Counted from the stretch's first letter, positions 1 through 10,589 are shown. The stretch is 64,000 bases of DNA from Mesorhabditis belari (GCA_958450365.1 CAUEEP010000925.1:1876001-1940000), one strand, 5' to 3'. Translations and numbers: made by a program. Notes: a model not told the origin generated them from the sequence alone.

Positions 1-131
1 ATACCACCAGACCTGTTCGCAGTCATTCAGGTGATTTGAAATGAAATTCCTAAAAAGCTCGCTGATCACTTGATTCTCTTTCAACCAATCAATGTCCAGG
101 TGAATGTCGACGCGGATTCTTCAATCATCGA
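1..131 (-). pseudogene. Inverted fragment of the F-box-like gene middle region
   Basis: The reverse complement encodes the middle of the F-box-like family (around the DWLKENQVISEL block) and closely matches the same stretch of the gene at 8,347-9,381. It stops abruptly near base 131, where the next fragment begins in the opposite orientation. It is a truncated copy running off the window edge, with no start and no stop. The call as family-derived is secure; how far it extends to the left cannot be seen. Confidence 0.85.
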
Positions 132-133
132 GC

Positions 134-883
134 AAACGAATCCATTCGTGTAACTGATTGGATATGCGCTTTGTAACAAGGGAGTACCACGGACAACTCA
201 ACAACGAACACGCGACGATTCTGAATCAATTGAACTCATTGAGAAGTTTGGTGCTCGTATTGCACAGAAAGGAGTGTGTGCTGAAATTTTTTGACAATTT
301 CCGCTCGAGGATTGAAGAATTCGCGCGGATTTACCTGTACATTGATTTGTTGAAAGAAAATGAAGTGATCCTCGAGCTTTTTGAGAATTTCATTTCAAAT
401 CAGCTGAATGACTGCGAAGACGTCTGTTTGCATTATTGTCGTTCTGCCGCTGCGTTTCACTTCTACTACGATGCTTTTGCCAGGACTTCAACCAAAATCT
501 TGAGAATGGCAATCAACGTGGATCACCTTGAAGAGATCGTGCAATCGATCGTTGAAAAGGGGATCCCAAGCAAGAATTCGAAGGCAGCTTTTTATGTGTA
601 TGACAGCGATTATCTGAGAACCGATGCTTCTCAGGAGATTAAGGCCCCAATCGTCGATTTTCTTTCGCAATCCCCTGGAATGGAGCGATGCGACGGAGAA
701 AATAATCAAGAGGTCATCAAAATGGGGACCGAACTCGTGGACAAGTATTTCGTCGGATCCGGCTGGTTGTTGGACGGTCCATTTTTTCGACGAAACATTG
801 ACTCGAGCAGAGATTGTGTCTACATGCTTCCCTTACGCGGCGATTCCTGTAAACTTTTCGCCTTCTACATTGAACCACAATAG
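134..883 (+). pseudogene. F-box-like family gene lacking its F-box (5'-truncated copy)
   Basis: An open frame of 241 codons (158-883) covers the C-terminal two thirds of the family: the LNNEHATILNQLNS block, the AFHFYYDAFA block, GIPSKNSKAAF, then FFRRNIDSSRDCVYMLP and the terminal FAFYIEPQ. The N-terminal F-box and the splice acceptor that precede intact copies are missing, because the copy begins at an inverted junction near base 131. In the family frame, just before the first ATG (158), an Arg codon has become TGA. A protein from ATG 158 is possible but would have no F-box to bind Skp1, so I treat it as a relic. Confidence 0.8.
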
Positions 884-1080
884 AAAATTATCGTGTTTTG
901 AGGGATTTTATCGAGTCTTTTACAGTTTTAGTGCTTTTATTGTGTAATTTTGCCGTTTTTTAGTTCTCTAAGAAATAAAGTTGTACAATTTCTTTTTTTG
1001 AACAATGATTTGTTGTGTTAAAGACACATGGCGATATCTTTTTTGATTATTTTATTGTGGAAATTTTAATGTTTCCACTA
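884..1080 (+). repeat. Shared 3' flank of F-box cassette with poly(A) signal
   Basis: This starts right after the stop codon and is repeated after nearly every family member: GTGTTTTGAGGG, then TTTTTAGTTCTCTAAGAAATAAAG (two parts of one stretch, AATAAA about 90 nt after the stop), then a stretch ending in TTTAATGTTTCC. It is probably the 3' UTR and cleavage site of the F-box gene plus some downstream DNA that was copied with it. Confidence 0.8.
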
Positions 1081-1795
1081 CAGGAATCGAGTCGATTGCA
1101 TTGACATCGGTTGTGACGGTGATTCGAGTGGTGAGAATCTCTATGCTTCCATCACCCATGGGTCAAGCTGCAAAGCTGGGTCTTATTGCACTTTTAAACT
1201 TTTCAATCTACATCTTTAATTTTTTTCTTTAGAAAAGAAATGATATGCTCGACGAGTTGCTGTGAAAAGTGTGCGTCGAACGGATCAAAATCGATTCGTA
1301 AACCGGGTGCGATGATGGGGAGAACGTGAGCGAATCGAAGTCCCTGATCGAGGATGTTGATGTGATGGTGGGGTTTTTGAGTGAAAAGTTAAGGGGGTGC
1401 ATTAATCACGGCCGGATTTTAAAGAATTTTCGTGTCATTTCAGCATATCCGATTCATGTTACTTTGGTCTTTGATGACTTGTTGTGGAAGCGGATCTTCT
1501 ATGCCGTGTGCCTCGGTGTATTATGTGTGTTTGTGTAGCTTGTATGGAATCAAAACCTGTAACGGCGAAAGCGGTTTTTCTTGTTCCTTTGTCGGGTTCC
1601 ACGTCGAGGTTCACAGGATGCCGAGTGAATAAAATAACTTGAACTTTTTAAATTTAGATTCCCGTGCCTGAAGGGAGGTCCAATGGAATGGACGGTCTCG
1701 ACCGGTCGACACTGACGTCTTTGTTTGCCCGAACATGCACCCTTTTGTCGAGATGAAGGCAAGGGTTAATGTTTTTGGCTCTCATACTCCTGTTA
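1081..1795 (+). repeat. Joined pieces of cassette upstream and downstream modules
   Basis: Bases 1,160-1,400 match the upstream exon-like module (AAGCTGCAAAG, a short intron ending TTTCTTTAG, then AAAAGAAATGATATGCTCG). Bases 1,435-1,795 match the downstream Cys-rich ORF module, ending with the CCGTGCCTGAAGGG exon-like piece. The two are directly fused without an F-box gene between them, so an internal deletion or a recombination between modules is likely. Confidence 0.65.
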
Positions 1796-2049
1796 TTCCA
1801 TTTAGGATTATTTTATCATTCGTTACGTTAATTTGTTGCCAATGAATGTTGATTACTTTGTTACGTTTTGTTACATTTACTTCTTGTTGCTACAAATAAA
1901 TCTTTGAAATTTTGGAATGGCTTCTGCCTGAATCCGTAAAAAATTGAACGGATATGTATACTTTTAATTTCTCTTTTACTTTTAAATTTTCTATGCATTA
2001 TTTTTTATTTAGCATTGGAGTCTTCATGATTTTGGCTGTTTTTCAGCTA

Positions 2050-2463
2050 TAAGAAGGCCGATTTGCCACCCGCCAAGAAGCAAAAAATGATGGAAGTGGA
2101 AATGAAAAGAAAGATGGGGGAAATGGGCCGATCAAGAACGGAGCTCTGCCGTTTCTGATGAAGAATTTGACGTCATTTCCGATGGAGAGTTGCCATGACT
2201 TAAAGTTAGAAGTCCTGGAGCAAATGGACGCGAAAGATGTTGTTGAACTGACCAAGGTGAATGAAGGATTCCAAGAGATGCTTGTGAGGAATGCGGCACT
2301 TGTTTTTGGACAGAACGTTCACGCGATGAAGCATTTTCATCGAGATCCACTGCTGGAATTCAAGAAAGCTGGAATTCAAATCAAGAAATTCCCATCTTTC
2401 ATGTTCATCCCAAACCCGAAGGATTCTCTCTGGATGTTAACCGTTTTAACTATCATTAACTAA
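2050..2463 (+). pseudogene. Divergent F-box-like gene, N-terminal fragment
   Basis: After a TTTTTCAG acceptor at about 2,046, one frame reads a Lys-rich segment (KKADLPPAKKQKMMEVE). The F-box itself, LTSFPMESCHDLKLEVLEQM, follows in the frame open at 2,158-2,463. The two pieces are in different frames, so there is at least one frameshift or a missing intron. The sequence is clearly related to the cassette F-box but belongs to another subfamily. It ends after KKFPSFMFI without the middle or C-terminal region. A 60-bp piece of the same subfamily recurs near 26,105. Confidence 0.7.
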
Positions 2464-2489
2464 ATCTGAATGCGTCAGCTTTTTTACCT

Positions 2490-3600
2490 GTCTTAATGAA
2501 GTGATCACTTTTAGGCTATTCTGTGACGTGTTTAATCATTATGTTGTCAAGGTACTCTACGGATAATGATGTTGTCAATTAGTTCAGCTAAACTTGGTCA
2601 TTCTCATTGCATTCCAGATAATCCTTTGCAATTCTATTGACATTAAAGTGCCCGTTATTGTGGTTCCTACGCTTTCTCGGTCACTCTTTTGCGGTTTCGT
2701 TTCATTTTTAAATAGACTTTTATCTTTTTAACATCTCTGGTATGTAACTAGAACAGATTCTTTAAAAAAAGCACTGAAATGCGGGCAGAAATAAAGAAAA
2801 CTTTCAAAAAAGGTGCCATTTCTTTGATTTTGACACAATTTTGAGCTTCATTTGCGAATTTTTAAGGTTTTAAGCCGTTAAAAATTAGAGTTGAACACAC
2901 TTTTTAAAGAAATTACATCAATTTTAAAGAAAAGGCCATGAAAATCACAGTGAGAGGTACCGTTGGAGAACAAGGAAAAATTAATTGGGATGTAAGGGAA
3001 TTTTTAGAGGTAAAGTTATTGAAGCTTTTAAAGTCTATAAAAATGACAAATTTGATTAGAAAAAATTTACTCCTCGAGAAAAATAAAGTCCGTTTTTCCA
3101 AGTTGAGCAATTTTTTTGAGTGGTTTACCGGAAATTTCAAAGATTTTGAATGAAGCTAATGAAATGAAATTTAAATTAAAAAAAGAAAACGAGTTTCTGT
3201 GGAGAAAAGGATTTTTTTTTATAGACTTCATGATATTCAGGCGAGTTTCAAAGGAAAATTTGTCATGGTTAAAGTAGAAAAATCAATTCATCCCATCCTC
3301 TTCCGCGCAAACGGGACAATCCTTTGAGGGAATCGTGCCCAAATGGGAATCCCGACGGGTTTTCTGAAAGAAATATTGTGATCGGTGCGCCAGACTGTGT
3401 GTGTTTAGAGCACAAAGTGGAATGCTACCTAGTGGCTAGGTAGAATTCTAGCCTAGTGGCTTGCTAGCGTTCTAGAAACACTACATTGAAGGTGCCGAAA
3501 TTGAAGCTAAGGCTCATTTTTTTCCTGAATCGACTCACCTCTTCAAAACACCGTGAATGCACGGCGTGTCCCGAATAGAGCTGCAACTCTTCCCTCTGAG
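2490..3600 (-). pseudogene. Partial copy 1 of the vps-41 3' end
   Basis: The downstream flank, last exon (copy at about 3,283-3,363, encoding the final CPVCAEEDGMN and stop) and part of the preceding RING exon (about 3,538-3,597) of the vps-41 gene at 47-54 kb are present here in the same order and strand. In the RING exon copy four bases (ACAC) are lost and AG is inserted, which breaks the C-x-H-x2-H motif frame. The copy stops at about 3,597, where it is fused to a transposase fragment. It is not functional as a gene. Confidence 0.88.
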
Positions 3601-3941
3601 TGGTTGAGAAGTCGACGGTCAATATGTGGATTTTCCCTGACAGCACGCCAGATTGTCGTCTTGGAAGCATCGATTTGCTGCTGTGTCTTGACGTCGTTGA
3701 TCGATAAACCGTGAATGCGGTTCACAATTTGACGTTTGGCACGAGGCGTGAGCTTTGGCTTTGGTCCAGTCTTCTTTTTGGCGATGGCGGAGGTTTTGTT
3801 CTTCAAATATAGACGAATTGTGTTGTCAGAGCGGCCCAAATCTTTCGCAATTTTCCTTATTGAATTGTCCGCTCCTCCTAGACGGTGACGGGCATCAATT
3901 CGTCCTTTTTCGTAATCCGATAGATGTTTGTAAGAAGCCAT
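3598..3941 (-). mobile_element. Tc3-like (Tc1/mariner) transposase, N-terminal DNA-binding part only
   Basis: From ATG 3,941 the frame reads LSDYEKGRIDARHRLG, then SIRKIAKDLGRSDNTIRLYL, a helix-turn-helix of the Tc3 type. A KKKTGPKPKLTPRAKRQIV linker and a second helical segment ending RAVRENPHIDRRLLNHS follow. This is the bipartite DNA-binding region of Tc1/mariner transposases. The catalytic DDE domain is absent: the frame runs straight into vps-41-derived sequence and stops, giving a chimeric 132-codon ORF. The element is dead by itself. I could not find a matching pair of terminal inverted repeats. Confidence 0.85.
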
Positions 3942-3989
3942 CTCGAAAAATAAACAAAATATTGAAAAGAATTTGAAAAGTACAGTAAT

Positions 3990-4227
3990 CCCTGAGTAAA
4001 AGATTCAATCCCTGACCGATTCGATTCGTGTAGCGGAAACATGAAAGTTTCCACAACAAAATAATCAAAAAAGATATCGCGATTTGTCTCTAACACAACA
4101 AATCATTGTTCAAAAAAAGAAATTGTACAACTTTATTTCTTAGAGAACTAAAAAACGGCAAAATTATACAATAAAAGCACCAAAACTGTAAAAGACTCGA
4201 CAAAAACCTTCAAAACACGATCATTTC
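3990..4227 (-). repeat. Cassette 3' flank (minus orientation)
   Basis: This is the reverse-strand copy of the F-box 3' UTR module, with TTTATTTCTTAGAGAACT (the AATAAA signal on the minus strand) and the AACACAACAAATCATTG stretch. It directly follows the stop of the broken F-box copy at 4,228-5,266 and is cut short near 3,990 by the transposase-bearing segment. Confidence 0.75.
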
Positions 4228-5266
4228 CTATCGTGATTCAATGTAGCAGGCGAGAAATTGATTGTATTCGCCGCGCCAGGGCAGCATGTAGACACAATCT
4301 CTGCTCCAGTCAATGTTTCGTCGAAAAAATAGACCGTCCACCACAGGACACCAGCGAAATCCGCCCCTATACTTGTTCACGAGTTTGTCCGCCATTTTGA
4401 TGACTTCTTCGTGATTTTCTTGCTCAAATCGCTTCATTCCATGGAATTGCGAAAGAAAATCGACGATTCGGGCCTTCATCTCCTGAGAAGCATCGGTTCC
4501 CACATAATCGCTGGTATACCCATCAAAAGCCGCCTTCGAATTCTTGCTTGGGATCCCCTTTTCAACGATTGATTGCACGATCTCTTCAAGGTGATCCACT
4601 TTGGTTGACATTCTTAGGATTTTGGTCGAAGTCTTGGCAAAAGCATCGTAGTAGAAGTGAAACGCAGCGGCAATAATACCACCAGACGACTTCTTCGCAG
4701 TCATTCAGCTGATTTGAAATGAAATTCTCAACAAGCTCGCTGATCACTTGGTTTTCTTTCAACCAATCAATGTCTAGGTGAATCCACGCGTATTTTTCAA
4801 TCATCGAGCGGAAATTGTCAAAAAATTTCAGCACACACTCCTTTCTGTGCAATACGAGCACCAAACTTCTCAATGAGTTCAATTGATTCAGAATCGTCGC
4901 GTGTTCGTTGTTGAGTTGTCCGCCGTACTCACTTCTTCCAAAAAAGCGTATCTCCAATCTGTCACACGAATGGATTCGTTTGCTTAGCGGAAGATGCCTC
5001 GCATAAATTTGGTCAAAGACGGAGAACTTCCGGATTCGAATCTTCCCGTCCGGCTATTCATTCATTTGAATCTGGTTCACGTGGTGATTGAAAACGAGAG
5101 ACGGATTGCGTGAAAGCATCCATTGAAATCCCGCATTCACTTTGACCAACTCAATCGTATCTTTCGCATCCATTGCCTCGAGCACTTCCAACTTCAGATC
5201 GTAACAGAGCTTCTCCATCGGAAACGCCGTCAGATTTCTCATTTCAAACGGCATCTCGAGCGACAT
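4228..5266 (-). pseudogene. F-box-like family gene, broken by a stop and a frameshift
   Basis: All parts of the family are present in order. The ATG at 5,266 lies 8 nt after a TTTTACAG-type acceptor and is followed by the F-box (LTAFPMEKLCYDLKLEVLEAM). The next segment is interrupted by an in-frame TAG at NE*PDG, where the copy at 23,967 has Trp. The middle region then shifts frame at the WWYYCR position because 8 bases are missing relative to the copy at 55,979. The C-terminal block (FFRRNIDWSRDCVYMLP) is intact in a separate frame up to 4,228. Because the damage is limited, inactivation looks recent. Confidence 0.88.
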
Positions 5267-5529
5267 TCTTGCACCTGTAAAAGAAAACAATTCGTTCTTG
5301 TCGGAAAATGAAACCGAAAACACAAAAAGGACTCAATTTTTGGTGACAAAATGGTTTTCGAATGTTCTCGGGGTCAAACGTCAAATTTGGCTTTTCATAA
5401 CCTCTTCAAGCAAAATTTCCAAAACCAAGCTTAAAATTCCACAAAATCGGTCATAAATCAAAAATAATATGGTCCTTGAACCAAATCACTGCTCGAAAAC
5501 ACCTTAAGTAGTAACTTTATTAGAAAATT

Positions 5530-5731
5530 CACAAGCAAACATTAAAAACGTAAATAAATACCGTAAAACACTCGTAATCACATTAACACCCAAGAAAAAA
5601 CAGAGCAGGTAACAACCTAGCAATAAGTTCATACAAATCTTCATTCTTTCGGTTTATCGCTTTCGCTTTTGTACGCGCTTTTCAACAGGCATTCTCGTAT
5701 CTGAAACTTTACAATTTCTGCAATTCTTCAT
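5530..5731 (-). pseudogene. Small hydrophobic-segment gene upstream of F-box, broken copy
   Basis: This is the same small ORF as at 9,686-9,883, starting MKNCRNCKVSDTRMPVE. An in-frame TGA or TAA replaces codons after the KRKR run (CGATAAACC in this copy), and the normal stop codon is also changed. The hydrophobic LLLGCYLLCFFLGVNV stretch is still recognisable. It lies about 265 bp upstream of the broken F-box gene, so both members of this cassette are dead. Confidence 0.7.
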
Positions 5732-6880
5732 TAACCATTGGAGTGGAAAAGTCTTTTCTATTTTAAATAAGGTTTTACGGAAAGCAGCCGACTACAACCA
5801 CAGATAAAACTTTCTTGTTGGCAGCTGTTCAATGCTTAAACTTCGGATTGGACTAGAATTACAGTACAAGTTGGCAACGAAGGAGTATCAATTTTTCACG
5901 CTACTGAAAAAGCGGTAAGCCCAATGCTAACGCTTGATAAACGAATAGCTAGTGATAATGATAAGGTAAAAATCAGGTAAATGTTCGTTAGAATTCAAAT
6001 TCCTAACCATTATTCGTTTAGCAAACGTAGCTAGAAACACTAGCTAGTGGAATTTTGCCGAAAACCGTTAAAGGCCCCACCATGACATCAACATCCTCGA
6101 TCAGTGACGTCGATTCGCTCACGTTCTCCCCATCATCGCACCCGGTTTACGACTCGATTTTGATCCGTTCGAGGCACACTTTCCACAGCAACTCGTCGAG
6201 CATATCATTTCTTTTCTAAAGAAAAGAATTAAAGATGTAAATTGAAAAGTTCAAAAGTGCGATAAGACCTTTGCAGCTTGACAAATGGATGGTCGAAGCA
6301 GTGAGATCTCACAACTTGAATCACCTTTCTCTCGTCGCCATTTTTCATCTCAAACCATTCTTGTTTCTTGATTTCTTTTCTCATTTCAATGTTGGCCTTG
6401 TCAATCACCGGGAAAATAAAAGGAAAAGAAGAAGTCGTACAAGTAACAAAGAAAAGCGATAAGCGGAAGAGTTTGAATAACGCAAAAATAACTCGAAATA
6501 TCTAAAGAAACGGTATCAAGTTAAGAGTTTTGGCAATGCGAAAATGTGGAGAAAACGGAATGAGACATTAAACAAATTAGAAATCGTAGATGGGAAAGGC
6601 CGCATTCCAACATCACGGTACAATTCCTCCTGCATATTGAACAGGTTGAACGGATCGGAAGATCGCCTTGTAGTGTACTAAATAGAATAGTAGGCGTAGA
6701 AGAGCCAAAGACTTTAACTCCTACTTGAACCCCTACCTACCCTACCTCGGCCAAAAGGGTGCATCTTCGGGCAAACAATTGTAAAAAAAACACGAATTGT
6801 AGAGCGATAAGTTTTCCATTCCATCGGACTTCACTTCAGCCACCTGAATCTAAAGTTCAAAAGTGAAATTTAATGTAGTT
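5732..6880 (-). repeat. Cassette upstream module (minus orientation)
   Basis: Repeated landmarks, read on the minus strand, are: exon-like sequence around GTACACTACAAGGCGATC, the AAGCTGCAAAG exon end, an intron ending TTCTTTAG, ATGATATGCTCGACGAG, then the tract CTAGCTACGTTTGCTAAACG and CACTAGCTATTCGTTTATC. The same order is found at 16,600-17,557, 22,543-23,430 and 43,010-44,050. No frame is open across it here. It probably holds the remains of a short multi-exon gene that precedes the small gene in each cassette. Confidence 0.6.
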
Positions 6881-7560
6881 ACATCTTACTTGAGATTACA
6901 GACTTCTCAAGTTCTACATCATAAACAACAAAGATGAGCTTGTGTAGACAAGTGTGTCTGTGCCATGAAGAAACAAATCCGTCGGTAGTGATGATAGGTC
7001 TGAAATGCTTAAATAATGAAACTGCCTGATGCTGATGAATGAATGAAATGCCTGATGCAGTTTGTTTCGATTCAAAGGTTGCACTATGAAATTTGCTAAT
7101 ATTTGTCAAAAAACAAACTCACAAACTTTTGCGATTCGTCTGATATTGCGAGGAGTGGTGGGCGATAGTGGGGTAGATTGGTCGGCGTCTCGTGTCTGAA
7201 CTCACATTGTACTCGAATCGGGGGTGTCAGCAGCACCATCTCTGGAAAAAGGCATAAGCAAAAAGCATAATGATCACGCATTGCTGATCATCTTTTTCAC
7301 ATCTTTATCACATGATGCTACAATTGTGTTGCCACACGGCCACATTAGATGATATTCGCGGGATATCAGATCTCTTCAATAATGAAACTGCTTGATGCTA
7401 AACAAAATTAAGTTAACGTGTCGCAGATTTTTTTTTTAATTCGCAAGCGTAAGGTTGTAGGCTGGAATTTGTTAGTCTTTATAAAAAAAATTGATGTCTA
7501 CTGCCTTAATCGGTACTCCGAACAAGTACATTCTACATCGATCACACTCTAATGTTTATT
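6880..7560 (+). repeat. Dispersed repeat carrying a copied vps-41 exon
   Basis: One of at least four copies of a module that combines three things: sequence around CATGAAGAAACAAATCCGTC, an exon-like piece after a TTTCCAGAGATGGTGCTGC acceptor (here on the minus strand), and, on the plus strand at about 7,312-7,379, a copy of the vps-41 exon whose functional version is at 47,739-47,809 (TGATGCTACAATTGTGTTGCC and onward). Other copies are at 16,230-16,600, 26,160-26,600 and 54,480-55,100. No transposase is visible, and the ends of the module are not sharply defined. Confidence 0.65.
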
Positions 7561-7599
7561 TTTTCCTTTAAATCAAAAATTCGAACACTCCAGCCAAGC

Positions 7600-8346
7600 C
7601 ACTTCAGGCAGGGGGATCTGAAGTTCAAAAGTTCAAGTTATTTTAGTTAAAGCTTACCTGATCAAACGGCTATATTGGGAATGAGTACTCGCCATTCACT
7701 CGGCATCCTGTGAACCTCGTCGTGGAACCCGAAGAAGGAACAAGCTTTCGCCGTTACAGGTTTTGCTTCGATACAACCTACACAAACACACATAATACAC
7801 GGAGGCACACGGCACAGAAGATCCGCTTCCACAACAAGTCATCAAAGAATTCTCAAACACATAAAAAGTTCTCAATGAATTTTTGGATCCTTCGGGGATG
7901 CTGTCGCTGGGGTAGTAAGAACAGTAAACGAAGCCAAAAGGAACTTAAAAGAAGAAGAGTTCAAAGAACTATTTCTCAAAAGTTTAACAAATTCAAGTCT
8001 CTTGCCTATAACAACGATAGAACATGATAAAGATATGACGACGAGAATCAGCAATGAGTGATTATTTCATTCGTGTGTGATGTAGATAGCACCAAAGTAA
8101 TAGGAATTGGCCATTATGTAGATTAAAACCCTGACCGATTCGATTCGTCTAGCGGAAACATTAAAGTTTTCACAATAAAATAATCAGAAATGATATCGCC
8201 ATGTGTCTTTAACACAAAAAATCATCGTTCAAAAACAGAAATTGTACAGCTTTATTTCTTAGAGAACTCAAAATAGGCAAAATTACACAATAAAAGCACT
8301 AAACCTGTAAAAGACTCGATAAAAAGCCTCAAAACACGATCATTTC
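7600..8346 (-). repeat. Full cassette downstream module (3' UTR plus Cys-rich ORF)
   Basis: On the minus strand it runs from the F-box stop through the AATAAA-bearing 3' UTR, the ACCGATTCGATTCG stretch and a tract rich in AGTTCTTTTAACTC, to a 60-75 codon Cys-rich ORF region and a splice-like GATCAGGTAAGC before the CCTGAAGTGGC piece. The Cys-rich ORF is frameshifted in this copy but open in others (25,487-25,678; 45,889-46,143; 55,312-55,686 minus). Confidence 0.65.
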
Positions 8347-9381
8347 CTATTGTGGTTCAGTGTAGAAGGCAAAAAATTTACTTGATTCGTGGCGCCAGCG
8401 AAGCACGTAGACACAATCTCTGCTCGAGTCAATGTTTCGTCGAAAAAATGGACTCTCCAACAACGAGCCGGATCTGCCGCTAAACTTGTTCACGAGTTCG
8501 GTCCCCATTTTGATGACCTCTTGATTATTTTCTCCGTCGAATCGCCTCATTCCACGGAATTGCGAAAGAAAATCGAGGATTCGGCTCTCCATCTCCTGAA
8601 AAACATAATCCCGGTGATACACATAAAAAGCTGCCTTCGAATTCTTGCTTGGGATCCCCTTTTCAACGATTGATTGCACGATCTCTTCGAAGTTATGCAC
8701 TTTGGTTCTAATTGTCAAGATTTCGATCGAAGTCTTGGCAAAAGCATCGTAGTAGAAGTGAAACGCCGCGGCAGAACGATCATAATCCCACCAGACGACT
8801 TGTTCGCAGTCATTCAGCTGATTTAAAATGAAATTCCTAAAAAGCTCGCTGATCACTTGATTCTCTTTCAACCAATCAATGTCCAGCCGAATGCACGAGG
8901 ATTTTTCAATCATCGAGCGGAAACTGTCAAAAAATTTCAGCAAACACTCCTGTCTGAGCCATATGAGTGTCAAGCTTCTCACAGAGTTCAACTGATTCAG
9001 AATCGTCGCGTCTTCGTTGTTGAGTTGTCCGCCGTACTCACTTGCTCCAAAGCTTATCTCCAATCTGTCACACGAATGGATTCGTTTGCTTAGTGGAAGA
9101 TGATTCGCATCAATTTTCAAGGAAACGAAGAATTTCTGGATTTGAATCCTCCCGCACTGCCTTTTTTGTCTTCGATTCATTACAATCTGGTTCACGTGGT
9201 GATTGAAAACGAGAGACGGATTGCGTGAAAGCATCGATTGAAATCCCGCATTCACTTTGACCAACTCAATCGTATTTTTCGCGTCCATTCCCTCCAGCAC
9301 TTCCAACTTCAGTTCGTAACAGAGCTTCTCCATCGGAAACGAAGTCAGATTCCCCATTTCAAATGGCATCTTGAGCGTCAT
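8347..9381 (-). CDS. F-box-like family protein, intact single-exon copy (344 aa)
   Basis: An F-box protein is expected to bring a target to a Skp1-cullin ubiquitin ligase. Here the F-box is residues about 11-50 (LTSFPMEKLCYELKLEVLEG, then MDAKNTIELVKVN). A middle part with LNNEDATILNQLNS follows, then AFHFYYDAFAKTSIEIL and GIPSKNSKAAF, and a C-terminal block FFRRNIDSSRDCVYVL ending FAFYTEPQ. I chose ATG 9,381 because a TTTTACAG acceptor lies 8 nt before it, as in every intact copy; the frame stays open further upstream but across that acceptor. The F-box assignment is by pattern only. The C-terminal part is not a domain I can name; its place is like that of FTH/DUF38 in worm F-box A proteins. 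A small hydrophobic-segment gene sits 305 bp upstream. Confidence 0.9.
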   Translation of the reverse strand: MTLKMPFEMGNLTSFPMEKLCYELKLEVLEGMDAKNTIELVKVNAGFQSMLSRNPSLVFNHHVNQIVMNRRQKRQCGRIQIQKFFVSLKIDANHLPLSKRIHSCDRLEISFGASEYGGQLNNEDATILNQLNSVRSLTLIWLRQECLLKFFDSFRSMIEKSSCIRLDIDWLKENQVISELFRNFILNQLNDCEQVVWWDYDRSAAAFHFYYDAFAKTSIEILTIRTKVHNFEEIVQSIVEKGIPSKNSKAAFYVYHRDYVFQEMESRILDFLSQFRGMRRFDGENNQEVIKMGTELVNKFSGRSGSLLESPFFRRNIDSSRDCVYVLRWRHESSKFFAFYTEPQ

Positions 9382-9685
9382 TCTTTCACCTGTAAAAGAA
9401 AACAATTCGTCCTTGTCGGAAAATGAAAGAGAAAACACAAAATGGGTTTCTAATGTTCTTGGGGTCGAAGGTCAAATATGGCTTTTCATAACCTTTCTAA
9501 GCCAACAACTTTCCTAATTTCATAAAAATCAGAGCAATTAGCCTAGGGAGAAGGGGAACCATAAGCTAAACTTCCGAAACAAAGCTTAAAATTCCACAAA
9601 ATGGGTCATAAATTAAAAATAATATGGTCCTCGAACCAAATCAGTGCCCGAAAACACCTTAAGTAGTAACTTTATTATTAGAAAA

Positions 9686-9883
9686 TTAACCAGCAAACAT
9701 TAAAAAAGTTACCAAATACCGTAAAACACTCGTAATCACATTGACACCCAAGTAAAAACGGAACAGGTAACAACCTAGCAATAAGTTCATACAAATCTTC
9801 CTTCTTTCGGTTTCTCGCTTTTGTACGCGTGTTTCAACAGGCATTCTCGTATCTGAAAATTTACCATTTCTGCAATTCTTCAT
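9686..9883 (-). CDS. Small basic protein with one hydrophobic segment, upstream of F-box gene
   Basis: A 65-codon ORF in which a charged N-terminal half (VETRVQKRETERRKICMN) is followed by a hydrophobic stretch (LLLGCYLFRFYLGV and NVITSVLRYLVTFLMF), probably one membrane helix. A TTTCAG lies 7 nt before an internal ATG (9,844), so the mature mRNA may begin there and encode 52 residues. AATAAA follows the stop within about 20 nt, and the F-box gene begins 305 bp further on. The same arrangement recurs in four other cassettes. I do not recognise the family. The regular spacing suggests a two-gene transcription unit, but conservation could also come simply from recent duplication. Confidence 0.5.
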   Translation of the reverse strand: MKNCRNGKFSDTRMPVETRVQKRETERRKICMNLLLGCYLFRFYLGVNVITSVLRYLVTFLMFAG

Positions 9884-10580
9884 TAACCATTGGAGTGGAA
9901 AAGTCTTTTCTATTTAAATAACGTTTTACGGAAAGCAGCCGACTACAACCACAGATAAAACTTTCTTGTGGGCATCTGTTCAATGCTTAAACTTCGGATT
10001 GGACTCTTTAGAATGACAGTAAAAGTTGGCAAAGAACGAGCATCAATTTTTTACGCTACTGAACAAACGGTAAGATTATTGCTAACGCTTGATAAACGAT
10101 TAGCTAGTGATAATGATAAGGTAAAAACCAGGTAAATGTTCGTGTTAGAATTTAAATTCCTAACCATTATTCGTTTAGCAAACGTAGCTAGAAGCACTAA
10201 ATAGTGGAATTTAGCTGAAAACCGTTAAAAGCCCCACCATCACATCAACATCCTCGATCAGGGATGTCGATTCGCTCACGTTCTCCCCATCATCGCAACC
10301 GATTCGTGGCTCGATTTTGATCCGTTCGGCGCACACTTTCCACAGCAACTTTATCGAGCATATCATTTCCTTTCTAAAGAAAAGAATTAAAGATTTAGAT
10401 TCAAAAGTTTAAAAGTGCGATAAGACCCACCTTTGCAGCTTGACAAATGTATGGTCCTCACAGCCTGAACCATCTTTCTCTCGTCGCCATTTTTCATCTC
10501 AAATCATTCTTTATTCTTCATTTCTTTTCTCATTTCAATGTTGGCCTTGTCAATCACCGGGAAAATAAAAGGAAAAGAAG
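9884..10580 (-). repeat. Cassette upstream module (minus orientation)
   Basis: The landmarks are the same as at 5,732-6,880, read on the minus strand: GTAGTCGGCTGCTTTCCGTAA, the CTAGCTACGTTTGCTAAACG tract, GAACGTGAGCGAATCGACATC, ATGATATGCTCG, and the intron with TTCTTTAG. It is broken at about 10,580, where an unrelated repeat begins. No open frame spans it. Confidence 0.6.
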
Positions 10581-10589
10581 AAGAAAAAA

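Noticed and set aside
488..709. Minus-strand ORF over the F-box gene, and similar antisense frames at 8,389-8,673, 9,238-9,426, 24,252-24,488, 31,376-31,564 and 59,080-59,268
   Set aside because: They recur only because the coding strand is conserved; they are antisense frames of the F-box genes.
2913..3153. Overlapping small ORFs 2,913-3,140 (minus) and 2,938-3,153 (plus), also near 46,800
   Set aside because: They lie in the copied 3' flank of vps-41, are not open in the other copies and are Lys/Asn-rich by AT composition.
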